DNA from: JBKHXU01 sp046565865
GTDB lineage: Bacteria > Pseudomonadota > Gammaproteobacteria > Acidiferrobacterales > Sulfurifustaceae
Direction of reading: 5' to 3'
Assembly: GCA_046565865.1 (NCBI GenBank)
Contig: JBKHXU010000025.1
Location: 1 to 55,418, forward strand
DNA: 55,418 nucleotides
The notes under the pieces were generated by a model. That model ran no database searches and was not told the DNA's origin. It saw only the letters and a list, made by a program, of their open reading frames with translations. Of the stretch, positions 25,445-33,828 are shown piece after piece (the stretch's first letter is position 1; the number at the start of each line of letters is the position of its first letter). The position numbers were made by a program, and so were the translations under genes.

Positions 25445-25509
25445 GAGCGAGAGCGAGGAATCTCGCTCCCCGCAGTGACAATGAAGGTAGTCATTGCTAG
25501 CGCAATCTC
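25445..25509. repeat. Degenerate palindromic repeat before alaS
   Basis: Contains the inverted repeats GAGCGAG / CTCGCTC (25445-25451 and 25462-25468) and CAATGA / TCATTG, then GTCATTGCTAGCGCAATCTC. The last part resembles the CATTGCGAG..GCAATCTC family seen around yoaA, so this looks like a decayed copy. It could also slow transcription leaving recX, but there is no T tract. Confidence 0.45.
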
Positions 25510-25545
25510 TTCGGGAATGTACGAAATGATGTTGTCGAGTTAGGC

Positions 25546-28143
25546 ATGAAGAGCACAGAGATCCGTCAACTGTTTTTGGACTATTTCAAACGCAACGGCC
25601 ACCAGGTCGTCGCGTCGAGCCCGCTCGTGCCGGCCAACGATCCGACGTTGCTCTTCACCAACGCCGGAATGGTGCAATTCAAAGACGTGTTCCTCGGCAT
25701 CGACAAGCGGCCGTACGCGCGCGCGGCGTCGAGTCAGCGCTGTGTGCGTGCCGGTGGTAAGCATAATGATCTGGAAAATGTCGGCTATACCGCGCGCCAC
25801 CACACATTTTTCGAGATGCTCGGCAACTTCAGCTTCGGCGACTACTTCAAGCGTGAGGCGATTCGGTTTGCCTGGGAGTGTCTGACCAAGGACTTCGGCC
25901 TCAAGCCCGAACGCCTGTGGGTGACGGTATATAAGGATGACAACGAAGCCGCGGATATCTGGCTGAAAGAGATCAAAGTCGACCCCAAACGGTTCAGTCG
26001 CTTGGGCGAGGCGTCCAACTTTTGGTCCATGGGCGACACCGGCCCATGCGGGCCATGCAGCGAGATCTTCTACGATCACGGCGCCGCCATCGCCGGCGGA
26101 CCGCCGGGCACTCCTGACGAGGACGGCGATCGTTACGTCGAGATTTGGAACCTCGTGTTCATGCAGTTCAATCGCGACAGCGAGGGGCGCATGACGCCGT
26201 TGCCCCGGCCCTCGGTCGATACCGGCATGGGGCTGGAACGCATCTCCGCTGTCATGCAGGGCGTGCACAGCAATTACCAGATCGATTTGTTTCAGAATCT
26301 GATCCGGGCGGCGGCGCAAATCATCGGCACGCGCGACCTTAAAAACAGTTCGCTTAACGTCGTCGCCGATCATATTCGTGCCGCGGGTTTTCTCGTTACC
26401 GATGGTGTGCTGCCGTCGAACGAAGGTCGCGGTTACGTGCTACGTCGCATTATTCGGCGCGCGGTGCGCCACGGCCACCGGCTCGGTGCGACCGATCCGT
26501 TCTTCTATAAATTAGTCGCGCCGTTGATCGAGGAGATGGGGCAGGCCTATCCGGAGTTGGCGCAGGCGCGCGAACTCGTGGAGCGCGCGCTGAAACTGGA
26601 AGAAGAGCGCTTCAATGAGACGCTCGAACAAGGGTTGAAAATCCTGGATCAGGATATTGCGCAACTTTCCGGCGACACGATTTCCGGCGCGACCATTTTC
26701 AAGCTGTACGACACCTACGGCTTTCCACTCGACCTCACGCGCGACATCGCACTTGAGCGCGGGCTCAAGCTCGACATGCCGGGCTTCGAGCAGGAAATGA
26801 CGGCGCAGCGCGAGCGCGCGCGAGCGGCGTCCAGTTTCAAATCCGCCGCCATCGCGGCGGGTGCGGGCGGCGCGGCGGTAGCGACGGCGTTCACCGGCTA
26901 CGAGACGGTGCGCGATCAAGCGGTGGTGCAGGCGATCCGCGTCAATGGGCAAGATCGGGTGTCGCTGCGTGCCGGTGAAGAGGGCGTGTTGTATCTCGAC
27001 CGTACCCCGTTCTACGCCGAATCAGGCGGGCAAATCGGCGATCAGGGTTGGCTCAAAACCGACAATGCCGTGTTCGCGGTGCAGGACACGCAAAAGGGTT
27101 ACGCCCACGTCGGGCGTCTGGAGCGCGGCGAGATCCAAGTCGGCGCGCGTGTCGACTGCGAGGTCGATGCGTCGCGACGCTTGGCGACCGCGTACAACCA
27201 TTCGGCAACCCATTTATTGCACGCCGCGCTCAAGCAGGTGCTCGGCGAGCACGTGCAGCAGAAGGGCTCGTTGGTCGAGCCGACCCGGCTGCGTTTCGAC
27301 TTTTCCCATTTCGAGCCGATAACGCCCGAGCAACTGCAGAAGATCGAGGATTTGGTCAACGAGGCCATTCGGCGCAACGACGCGGTCGAGACGCGCCAGA
27401 TGCCGCTGGATCAGGCGATGGCCTCCGGTGCCTGCGCGCTGTTCGGCGAAAAATACGACGACGAGGTGCGGGTCGTCGGCATGGGCGCGTTTTCCAAGGA
27501 ACTCTGCGGTGGCACCCACGTGCGCCGCACCGGCGACATGGGCTTTTTTAAGATCACGACCGAGGGCGGCGTCGCGGCGGGGGTGCGCCGATTGGAGGCC
27601 GTTACCGGCCCGGGGGCGCTTGAGTACGTACGCACGCTCGAAGGCCGGCTCGGGCGGGTCGCCGAAATGGTGCGCGGGAGCCGCGACGACGTTCCGGCCA
27701 AGGTCGAGCAACTGCAAAACCGCGTCCGCACCCTCGAGAAAGAACTCGACCAACTGCGCGCGCAGCTCGCCAAGGGCGGCGGCCAGAACCTGATGGATCA
27801 AGTGCAGGAGGTCGGCGGCGTGAAGGTGCTGGCGGCGACGCTGGATGGGGCCGACGTCAAGACCTTGCGCGAGGCGGTCGACCAGTTCAAGAGCAAGCTG
27901 GCGCCGGCGGCGATCGTGCTGGCCTCGGTAAGCGATGGCAAGGTCACCCTCATCGCCGGCGTTACCAAGGAGCTGGCCGGTCGGGTCCACGCCGGTGAGC
28001 TCGTCAACCACGTCGCCAACCGCGTTGGCGGCAAGGGCGGCGGCCGGCCGGACATGGCACAGGCCGGCGGTACCGACGTTGCCGGTCTTCCGGCCGCGTT
28101 GCGTACCGTGCCGGAGTGGGTGGGGCAGACGATCGGCCGCTAG
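25546..28143 (+). CDS. alaS: Alanyl-tRNA synthetase
   Basis: Charges tRNA-Ala; 865 aa. The class II catalytic core starts STEIRQLFLDYFKRNGHQVV and has motif 2 (VRAGGKHNDLENVGYTARHH, in part), motif 3 (VDTGMGLERI) and the tRNA-recognition helical domain. The editing domain carries the zinc ligands HSATHLLHAAL (about 555-565) and CGGTHV (about 655), and the C-terminal oligomerisation domain includes GGKGGGRPDMAQAGG. All are intact, so editing should be functional. The position between recX and lysC is the common gammaproteobacterial order. Confidence 0.98.
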   Translation: MKSTEIRQLFLDYFKRNGHQVVASSPLVPANDPTLLFTNAGMVQFKDVFLGIDKRPYARAASSQRCVRAGGKHNDLENVGYTARHHTFFEMLGNFSFGDYFKREAIRFAWECLTKDFGLKPERLWVTVYKDDNEAADIWLKEIKVDPKRFSRLGEASNFWSMGDTGPCGPCSEIFYDHGAAIAGGPPGTPDEDGDRYVEIWNLVFMQFNRDSEGRMTPLPRPSVDTGMGLERISAVMQGVHSNYQIDLFQNLIRAAAQIIGTRDLKNSSLNVVADHIRAAGFLVTDGVLPSNEGRGYVLRRIIRRAVRHGHRLGATDPFFYKLVAPLIEEMGQAYPELAQARELVERALKLEEERFNETLEQGLKILDQDIAQLSGDTISGATIFKLYDTYGFPLDLTRDIALERGLKLDMPGFEQEMTAQRERARAASSFKSAAIAAGAGGAAVATAFTGYETVRDQAVVQAIRVNGQDRVSLRAGEEGVLYLDRTPFYAESGGQIGDQGWLKTDNAVFAVQDTQKGYAHVGRLERGEIQVGARVDCEVDASRRLATAYNHSATHLLHAALKQVLGEHVQQKGSLVEPTRLRFDFSHFEPITPEQLQKIEDLVNEAIRRNDAVETRQMPLDQAMASGACALFGEKYDDEVRVVGMGAFSKELCGGTHVRRTGDMGFFKITTEGGVAAGVRRLEAVTGPGALEYVRTLEGRLGRVAEMVRGSRDDVPAKVEQLQNRVRTLEKELDQLRAQLAKGGGQNLMDQVQEVGGVKVLAATLDGADVKTLREAVDQFKSKLAPAAIVLASVSDGKVTLIAGVTKELAGRVHAGELVNHVANRVGGKGGGRPDMAQAGGTDVAGLPAALRTVPEWVGQTIGR

Positions 28144-28240
28144 TTGCCCGCCGCGTATCCGGAGTGACGCATAGCGGCTGTTTACTCGGGGCGCGAAAGC
28201 CGGTTTAATCTGCGCCCTTTGCGGTACCTCTCGTTCCGAT

Positions 28241-29494
28241 ATGGCCCTTATCGTTCAAAAGTACGGCGGCACGTCCGTCGGCAGCCCCGAGCGCATCTCC
28301 GCGGTTGCGCAAAAGGTCGCGCAAATGCGCGCGGCCGGTCACGACATGGTTGTGGTCGTCTCCGCGATGAGCGGAGAGACCGACCGGCTGATCAAGCTCG
28401 CCAAAAGCGTGCACACCGACCCGCCGGCGCGGGAGTTGGACGTGCTGCTCGCCACCGGCGAGCAGGCGACGATCGCGTTGCTCAGCATGGCGTTGCAGCG
28501 TCAGGGCCTCGAGGCGCGCTCATACACCGGCCATCAGGTGCACATTTTGACCGACAACGTGCACGGCAAGGCGCGCATTCTCGATATCGACGACAAGCGC
28601 GTGCGCGACGACCTTAAGAAGGGTCGCGTGGTCGTGATTGCGGGGTTTCAGGGCGTGGACCAAGATGGGAACATCACCACCCTCGGCCGCGGCGGTTCGG
28701 ACACCACCGCCGTGGCGATGGCGGCCGCGCTCAAGGCCGACGAGTGTCAAATCTATACGGACGTGGACGGCGTCTACACCACCGATCCGCGCATCGTCCC
28801 GCAGGCCCGGCGCCTCGACCGCATCACCGACGAGGAAATGCTGGAGATGGCGAGCCTCGGCGCGAAAGTCTTGCAGATCCGGTCGGTCGAATTTGCTGGA
28901 AAGTATAAAGTTCCGCTGCGCGTGTTGTCGTCGTTCGAGGACGGGCCGGGCACGCTTATTACGTACGAGGAAAACGAGATGGAAGCGCCGCTAATTTCGG
29001 GCATCGCCTTCAACCGCGACGAAGCCAAGCTCACCGTGCGCGGTGTGCCAGACCAGCCGGGGGTTGCTTATCGCATCTTGGGCGATATCGCCAAGGCCAA
29101 TATCAATGTCGACATGATCGTGCAAAACACCGGCGCCGACGGTACCACGGACTTCACCTTCACCGTGCACCGCGGTGACTATGCCAAAGCGCTCGACGTG
29201 CTGCGCGCCGCCAAACTCGCCGCGCGCGAGATCAGCGGCGACGACAAGATCGTCAAGATCTCGGTCGTGGGCGTCGGCATGCGTTCCCATTCCGGGATTG
29301 CCAGCACCATGTTTAAGGCGCTGGCGGATGAAGGCATCAACATCCAGATGATTTCAACCTCCGAGATAAAGATCTCGGTCGTGGTCGACGAGAAGTACTT
29401 GGAGCTCGGCGTACGCGCGCTGCACACCGCGTTCGGCCTGGAAAAGCCTACGAATCGTGATACGGTTAAAGGGTCCGCAACCGCGAAAATGTAG
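28241..29494 (+). CDS. lysC: Aspartate kinase, monofunctional
   Basis: Phosphorylates aspartate in the first step of lysine, threonine and methionine synthesis. 417 aa with the kinase domain starting VQKYGGTSVGSPERI, the substrate loop GRGGSDTTAVAMAAALKADE and YTDVDGVYTTDPRI, followed by two ACT domains (about 265-405; TVRGVPDQPGVAYRI and SVVGVGMRSHSGIASTMFKAL, in part) for feedback control. This is the single-function class whose relatives in other bacteria also make a short beta subunit from an internal start; I cannot confirm that here. The gene sits between alaS and csrA as in many gammaproteobacteria. Confidence 0.96.
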   Translation: MALIVQKYGGTSVGSPERISAVAQKVAQMRAAGHDMVVVVSAMSGETDRLIKLAKSVHTDPPARELDVLLATGEQATIALLSMALQRQGLEARSYTGHQVHILTDNVHGKARILDIDDKRVRDDLKKGRVVVIAGFQGVDQDGNITTLGRGGSDTTAVAMAAALKADECQIYTDVDGVYTTDPRIVPQARRLDRITDEEMLEMASLGAKVLQIRSVEFAGKYKVPLRVLSSFEDGPGTLITYEENEMEAPLISGIAFNRDEAKLTVRGVPDQPGVAYRILGDIAKANINVDMIVQNTGADGTTDFTFTVHRGDYAKALDVLRAAKLAAREISGDDKIVKISVVGVGMRSHSGIASTMFKALADEGINIQMISTSEIKISVVVDEKYLELGVRALHTAFGLEKPTNRDTVKGSATAKM

Positions 29495-29644
29495 GGTTGG
29501 ATTGAACTTATGGTGTGTTGGGACGCCAGATAACGAGTGGCATAAAAGCTGCATAGAGATAGAGGTCAGGGCTGGGTTCCGGAGCGGCTTCGGTACAACA
29601 ATCCGCAACTTAGCGTATGGGGTAGCTGCCGGGCGCAGGCGCGC

Positions 29645-29716
29645 CGGAACAGGTGACGACAGCTGGAGACGACAGGGACGCCGATACAGACGGAAAAGAC
29701 TGAGGGGTAAAGCGGA
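29645..29716 (+). promoter_or_regulatory. csrA leader rich in GGA motifs
   Basis: The 72 bases up to the csrA start contain GGA at 29646, 29665, 29676, 29692 and 29714, the last touching the start codon (GCGGATG). CsrA binds GGA in RNA loops, and csrA leaders in enterobacteria use several such sites for autoregulation. Direct autorepression is therefore plausible, by inference. GAGGGG just upstream is the likely Shine-Dalgarno. Confidence 0.45.
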
Positions 29717-29937
29717 TGCTTATTTTGACCAGACGCATTGGCGAGACACTGAACATCGGCGACGATGTGCAGGTGACCGTGCTTGGTATCAAGGGGAACC
29801 AAGTGCGGATCGGCGTGAACGCGCCTAAAGAAATCCCGGTGCATCGCGAAGAAATTTACGAGCGTATTAAAAAGGAAAAAGAGGCCGGGTTGCCCGGCGT
29901 TCGGCATTCCAAGCTCGCTGAGCAAGACAAGGGGTAG
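29716..29937 (+). CDS. csrA: Carbon storage regulator CsrA
   Basis: RNA-binding post-transcriptional regulator, 73 aa, dimeric five-stranded beta barrel. Complete family sequence: MLILTRRIGETLNIGDDVQV, KGNQVRIGVNAPKEIPVHRE, EIYERIKKEK. The RNA-contacting Arg-Thr-Arg start region (LTRR) and the IPVHREEI C-terminal strand are intact. CsrA controls glycogen metabolism and motility in relatives, which is of interest since the alpha-glucan operon lies 2 kb downstream. Followed by tRNA-Ser, a conserved arrangement. Confidence 0.97.
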   Translation: MLILTRRIGETLNIGDDVQVTVLGIKGNQVRIGVNAPKEIPVHREEIYERIKKEKEAGLPGVRHSKLAEQDKG

Positions 29938-29991
29938 TCCTTCCTTTACGTGCCGGGGTGCAGCCGGTATCCTTCTCGCCGTTTCCGAACA

Positions 29992-30083
29992 GGAGAGATG
30001 GCCGAGTTGGTCGAAGGCGCACCCCTGCTAAGGGTGTATACGCCAAAAGCGTATCGAGGGTTCGAATCCCTCTCTCTCCGCCA
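29992..30083 (+). tRNA. tRNA-Ser (GCU anticodon)
   Basis: 92 bases with a long variable arm, as expected for serine. Acceptor stem GGAGAGA / TCTCTCC, anticodon loop CTGCTAA with anticodon GCU, variable arm TGTATACGCCAAAAGCGTAT, T-loop GTTCGAATCCC, discriminator G and genomically encoded CCA. Confidence 0.97.
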
Positions 30084-30185
30084 TATGCCGAGCGATTTTC
30101 CCACGCGAAGTTTTTCCACGCTCTCGTTATAATCCGCGCTCGTTTTAATGTTTCGTCGCACCAGGGACGGCATGCAAACAATTTC

Positions 30186-30262
30186 GCGCCCGTAGCTCAG
30201 CTGGATAGAGTACCTGGCTACGAACCAGGCGGTCGGGAGTTCGAATCTCTCCGGGCGCGCCA
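30186..30262 (+). tRNA. tRNA-Arg (ACG anticodon)
   Basis: 77 bases. Acceptor stem GCGCCCG / CGGGCGC, D-arm AGCTCAGCTGGATAGAG, anticodon stem CCTGG / CCAGG with loop CTACGAA (anticodon ACG, A34 normally edited to inosine), T-arm GGGAGTTCGAATCTCTC, discriminator G and encoded CCA. Confidence 0.97.
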
Positions 30263-30267
30263 AAAAA

Positions 30268-30294
30268 AGAAAGCCCGCGCAAGCGGGCTTTCTT
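30268..30294 (+). terminator. Terminator after the tRNA pair
   Basis: An 11-bp perfect stem AGAAAGCCCGC / GCGGGCTTTCT with a GCAA tetraloop. Its 3' arm ends TTTCTT, and the 5' side is preceded by seven A, so it could work in both directions. Confidence 0.85.
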
Positions 30295-30637
30295 GCGTCC
30301 GGGGAGATGAGAACTCCGAACGAGCTGAAATCCCAGCGACAAGCGCGGCCGCGGGCGACGGGCCCGCGAGGCGCGGCTACTGGTAGTTCTCTTTCTTCAA
30401 GGAACTGTCACTCGCAAACACGTGAGTAAGCCATCGAAGGTTTGCCACTCCTGCGAGAGTGGGAATTTCGTTGCCGTTTAGACGTCCGCGAACTACTGCG
30501 CACGCCGGTCGGCATTCAGTTGACCCCGCTCCGAGCTATCCAGTAATCTCGCGCGTGCGCGGCAGGAGACGCGCATCGGGCCAGATGAACGAATATGCCG
30601 AGCGCGTTATTACCTCACGGACCGCGACCACGTTGCT
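30295..30637. other. Intergenic region between tRNA-Arg and the small paralogs
   Basis: 343 bases with no credible coding region. It holds one short palindromic repeat (listed separately at 30444-30466). A promoter for the three small genes should lie in the second half, but I see no convincing -35/-10 pair. Confidence 0.5.
30444..30466. repeat. Short palindrome GCCACTC..GAGTGGGAAT, copy 2
   Basis: Matches the element at 14297-14320 at 19 of 23 bases, with compensated arms CCACTC / GAGTGG around CTGCGA. Two diverged copies that both keep a stem suggest a small dispersed repeat family. Confidence 0.55.
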
Positions 30638-30922
30638 ATGGCTGACGCTTTGAAAAGCTGGCGGCATCTTTTTTCCGCGGTTCTTGCGCTGGGCGCGCGT
30701 GCAAGCAGCGTCGAATATCGGCTGCGTGCCGCGTACGTCAACGAATTGCAACGATTGTCCCCACACGAAGATCTCCCGAAAGAATTGCGCGCCGACTTCG
30801 CGGCGCTGATGAACGAAATTGCGACCATGTACAACAATCCGGACCGCGCCGACGAGCAGAAGGCTAGCCATCTCGCAAAGCAGGTGGTAGTTCTCTACGA
30901 CCGAGTGACACGTCAGTTCTGA
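30638..30922 (+). CDS. Small unknown protein, paralog 1 of 3
   Basis: 94-aa soluble, helical protein of no family I recognise. It shares a pattern with the next two genes: L-[FY]-x-A-[VL]-x-x-L near the start (HLFSAVLAL), an ERL-like helix (VEYRLRAAY), LP-x-x-[LVF]-[RK]-x-[DE]-F (LPKELRADF), an [EQ]E[IL] helix, and a closing AKQVVVLYDRVTR. This indicates origin by tandem duplication. The stop is 7 bases before the possible GTG start of paralog 2, so the two are likely cotranscribed. No signal peptide, membrane segment or catalytic motif is visible. Confidence 0.7.
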   Translation: MADALKSWRHLFSAVLALGARASSVEYRLRAAYVNELQRLSPHEDLPKELRADFAALMNEIATMYNNPDRADEQKASHLAKQVVVLYDRVTRQF

Positions 30923-30938
30923 ATGGCCTGTGTCTTCC

Positions 30939-31235
30939 ATGGACACCGATCGGCCTAGTCCGCTGGAGGGTTTGTATCGGGCGGTGGTAGTGCTCGTCTC
31001 GGGGCAGGGCCGTATCCAAGAGCGGTTAGCGGAGAGCTTTTGGCAGCACCTGTGCCATGTCGATCACACCGTGCTGCCACCGTCGGTGCGGGAAGACTTT
31101 GTGATGCTGTGCGCGGAGCTGACGTCGTTGTTGGGCAATTCCGACCGGGCCGTAGATATTGGCGACGCCAAAGCGGGCGAGTACGCGCGTCGACTTATTC
31201 TGGTTTATGACGCGGTTTTGCGCTCGCTGCCATAG
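30939..31235 (+). CDS. Small unknown protein, paralog 2 of 3
   Basis: 98 aa from the ATG at 30939; a GTG at 30930 would add three residues, and neither start has a Shine-Dalgarno. The shared pattern is GLYRAVVVLVSGQ, IQERLAESF, LPPSVREDFVMLCAEL and ARRLILVYDAVLR. It is closest to paralog 3 in the QERLAESF / DERLETAY helix. Predicted soluble and helical. Function unknown; context suggests only that it is expressed with its two relatives ahead of the glucan operon. Confidence 0.7.
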   Translation: MDTDRPSPLEGLYRAVVVLVSGQGRIQERLAESFWQHLCHVDHTVLPPSVREDFVMLCAELTSLLGNSDRAVDIGDAKAGEYARRLILVYDAVLRSLP

Positions 31236-31326
31236 CCGCGTTACTTGCACGGTTACTCGTGCTTCGCAATAATTTGCGAGTGCCGACGACGACTATAAAC
31301 GCGCACGACGTAAGGAGCGAGAACCA

Positions 31327-31632
31327 ATGGTGGGTGTGCCCCAGTACGCCGGCAGGCAAAAACTTTACAGCGCATTGCTGATTCTTGCCTGCCAACCCGG
31401 ACCTATCGATGAGCGCTTGGAGACCGCCTACCGAATGGCGATCGGCTCGATCGAACCGCATCTCGATATTCCGCCGGAGTTCAAGGCCGAGTTCCAGCTC
31501 ATGCGCGAGGAACTGCATCAGGAGCTCGTGTTCGGTTCCCGCGGACCAAGTAACGGGCGCAAACAATGGGCCGCCGGCATGGCGACGCGCATCGTCGCGC
31601 TATATGACAAGCTGGCGCGCGCACAGCGCTGA
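31327..31632 (+). CDS. Small unknown protein, paralog 3 of 3
   Basis: 101 aa. Pattern: KLYSALLILACQ, IDERLETAYRMAI, IPPEFKAEFQLMREEL and ATRIVALYDKLAR, matching the other two copies over their whole length. A strong AAGGAGCG precedes the ATG at good spacing, so this copy can be translated independently. A 91-base gap separates it from paralog 2. The following 243 bases before glgB contain no clear gene; a terminator is not visible, so readthrough into glgB is possible. Confidence 0.75.
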   Translation: MVGVPQYAGRQKLYSALLILACQPGPIDERLETAYRMAIGSIEPHLDIPPEFKAEFQLMREELHQELVFGSRGPSNGRKQWAAGMATRIVALYDKLARAQR

Positions 31633-31875
31633 AGTGAAGACGCTGCCGCCGCTTGCGGCGACGGTTATCGCGCCGGTGCCGGCGCCACCACCCCTCGCTT
31701 CATCTTTCAAACACTTGCGTGTCCGAAACATGGCGCTCGGTCCGTCGACCGCGCCACGGACCGCCATAACGAGTTTCTCAGCAGCCTGCTAAGGACATCT
31801 CCCACGGTTGGACCGTTGCTCAAGGACGCGCTCCTAGAGTATTTTCCCCTAATACACTCCCTAGGCGACGCAATC

Positions 31876-33828
31876 ATGGAACGGCCTTCCGGCGTGAAGG
31901 AGTCGGCGGTGCGGGCGCATACCCGTTTCAGCGACTTTGATATTTATCTCTTTCGGCAGGGGAGTCATTCGCACCTGTATAGAAAGTTTGGCGCCCATGC
32001 GGCCACCGTCGACGGTATCGCTGGGACCTATTTCGCCGTGTGGGCGCCCAACGCCGAGCGCGTCAGTGTCATCGGCGAGTTCAACCGCTGGCATACGGAC
32101 AGCCACGCGCTGTTGGCGCGCTCGGACCAATCCGGCATTTGGGAGGGGTTCATCCCCGGCGTCAGTGCGGGCGCGTTGTACAAGTATCACATCGTCTCGC
32201 GCTACCACGGCTTTCGCGTGGACAAGGCCGATCCGTATGCGTTTCAGTTCGAAACGCCGGGGCGCACCGCCTCGCGCGTCTGGACACTCGATTACGACTG
32301 GGGCGACGCCGCGTGGATGCAGCAACGCGCCGGCGCCAATCAGTTACAGGCGCCCATGGCGATCTACGAGGTGCACCTCGGTTCCTGGCGCCGGGTACCG
32401 GAGGAAGGCAACCGCTATTTGAGCTATCGCGAGCTGGCCGACTGGTTGCCGGCATACGTGCATGAGTTGGGCTTTACGCATGTGGAGCTGATGCCGATCA
32501 CGGAGCATCCGTTTTACGGCTCGTGGGGTTACCAAACTACCGGCTACTTCGCGCCCACCTCGCGCTATGGTTCGGCGCAGGACTTCATGTATCTCGTCGA
32601 TCGCTTGCATCAGGCGGGGATCGGCGTGATCTTGGACTGGGTACCGTCGCACTTCCCGAGCGACGAACACGGGCTGGCGTACTTCGACGGCACGCATTTG
32701 TACGAGCACGCCGACCCGCGCCAGGGATTTCATCCCGAGTGGAGCAGCTACATCTTCAACTACGGTCGTGCCGAGGTGCGCGCGTTCCTACTCAGCAGCG
32801 CCGTGTTTTGGCTCGATCAGTATCACATCGACGGCCTGCGCGTGGATGCGGTGGCGTCGATGCTGTACCTCGATTACTCGCGCAAGCCTGGCGAGTGGGT
32901 GCCGAACGTTTACGGCGGCCATGAGAATCTGGAGGCGATCGGTTTTCTGCGCACGTTGAACGAGACTGCGTATCGCGAGCGCGGCGATATCCAGACCATC
33001 GCCGAGGAATCCACCGCCTGGCCCATGGTGTCGCGGCCGACGCACGTCGGGGGCCTGGGCTTCGGTCTCAAGTGGAACATGGACTGGATGCACGACACGC
33101 TCGACTATCTCGGGCGCGACCCGGTGCATCGCAAGCATCACCACGACAAGCTCACCTTCAGCATCTGGTACGCGTTCGCCGAGAACTTCGTGCTGCCGCT
33201 GTCGCACGACGAGGTGGTGTACGGCAAGCGTTCGCTGTTCGACAAGATGCCGGGCGATGCCTGGCAGAAGTTCGCGAATCTGCGGCTCCTGTTCGGCTAC
33301 CAATACACGCATCCCGGCAAGAAGCTGATCTTCATGGGCGGCGAATTCGGCCAGGGACAAGAATGGAGCCACGAGCGCAGCCTCGACTGGCATCTGCTCG
33401 ACGACCCGCGCCATGCCGGCGTCAAACGCTGGGTGCGCGATTTGAACACGCTCTACCGTGGCGAACCGGCGCTGCACGCGCAAGATACCGACCCCGCGGG
33501 GTTCGCGTGGGTTGATTTTCACGATCAGGCACAGTCGGTGGTGAGTTACCTGCGCCGCGGCGGGGACCGCACCGTACTGGTCGTCGCCAACTTCACGCCG
33601 GTGCCGCGCCACAACTATCGCATCGGCGTACCGCAGGGCGGGTTCTGGCGCGAGCTCGCGAACAGCGACGCGGCGCTTTACGGCGGCAGCGGCTTGGGCA
33701 ACTGGGGCGGCGCCGAGGCAACGCCGATACCCGAACACGGGCATTACCACTCGCTCACGTTAACCTTGCCGCCGCTGGCACTTTTAATATTGAGCCCCGG
33801 CACCGATCCCACGCATGCGTCAGGATGA
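31876..33828 (+). CDS. glgB: 1,4-alpha-glucan branching enzyme
   Basis: Makes alpha-1,6 branches in alpha-glucan (GH13_9). 650 aa from the ATG at 31876. It begins directly with the CBM48-type domain (FDIYLFRQGSHSHLYRKFGA) and so lacks the extra N1 domain of E. coli GlgB. Catalytic residues are nucleophile Asp324 (LRVDAVASM), acid Glu377 (TIAEEST) and Asp445 (LSHDEVVYG); their spacing of 53 and 68 residues equals that in E. coli. A TTG at 31816 would add 20 residues and is less likely. First gene of the glucan operon; its end overlaps glgE by 14 bases. Confidence 0.96.
   Translation: MERPSGVKESAVRAHTRFSDFDIYLFRQGSHSHLYRKFGAHAATVDGIAGTYFAVWAPNAERVSVIGEFNRWHTDSHALLARSDQSGIWEGFIPGVSAGALYKYHIVSRYHGFRVDKADPYAFQFETPGRTASRVWTLDYDWGDAAWMQQRAGANQLQAPMAIYEVHLGSWRRVPEEGNRYLSYRELADWLPAYVHELGFTHVELMPITEHPFYGSWGYQTTGYFAPTSRYGSAQDFMYLVDRLHQAGIGVILDWVPSHFPSDEHGLAYFDGTHLYEHADPRQGFHPEWSSYIFNYGRAEVRAFLLSSAVFWLDQYHIDGLRVDAVASMLYLDYSRKPGEWVPNVYGGHENLEAIGFLRTLNETAYRERGDIQTIAEESTAWPMVSRPTHVGGLGFGLKWNMDWMHDTLDYLGRDPVHRKHHHDKLTFSIWYAFAENFVLPLSHDEVVYGKRSLFDKMPGDAWQKFANLRLLFGYQYTHPGKKLIFMGGEFGQGQEWSHERSLDWHLLDDPRHAGVKRWVRDLNTLYRGEPALHAQDTDPAGFAWVDFHDQAQSVVSYLRRGGDRTVLVVANFTPVPRHNYRIGVPQGGFWRELANSDAALYGGSGLGNWGGAEATPIPEHGHYHSLTLTLPPLALLILSPGTDPTHASG

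Noticed and set aside
30444..30466. CRISPR-like spaced repeats
   Set aside because: Short palindromes in the window occur singly or as distant pairs, with no regular spacer arrays and no cas genes.
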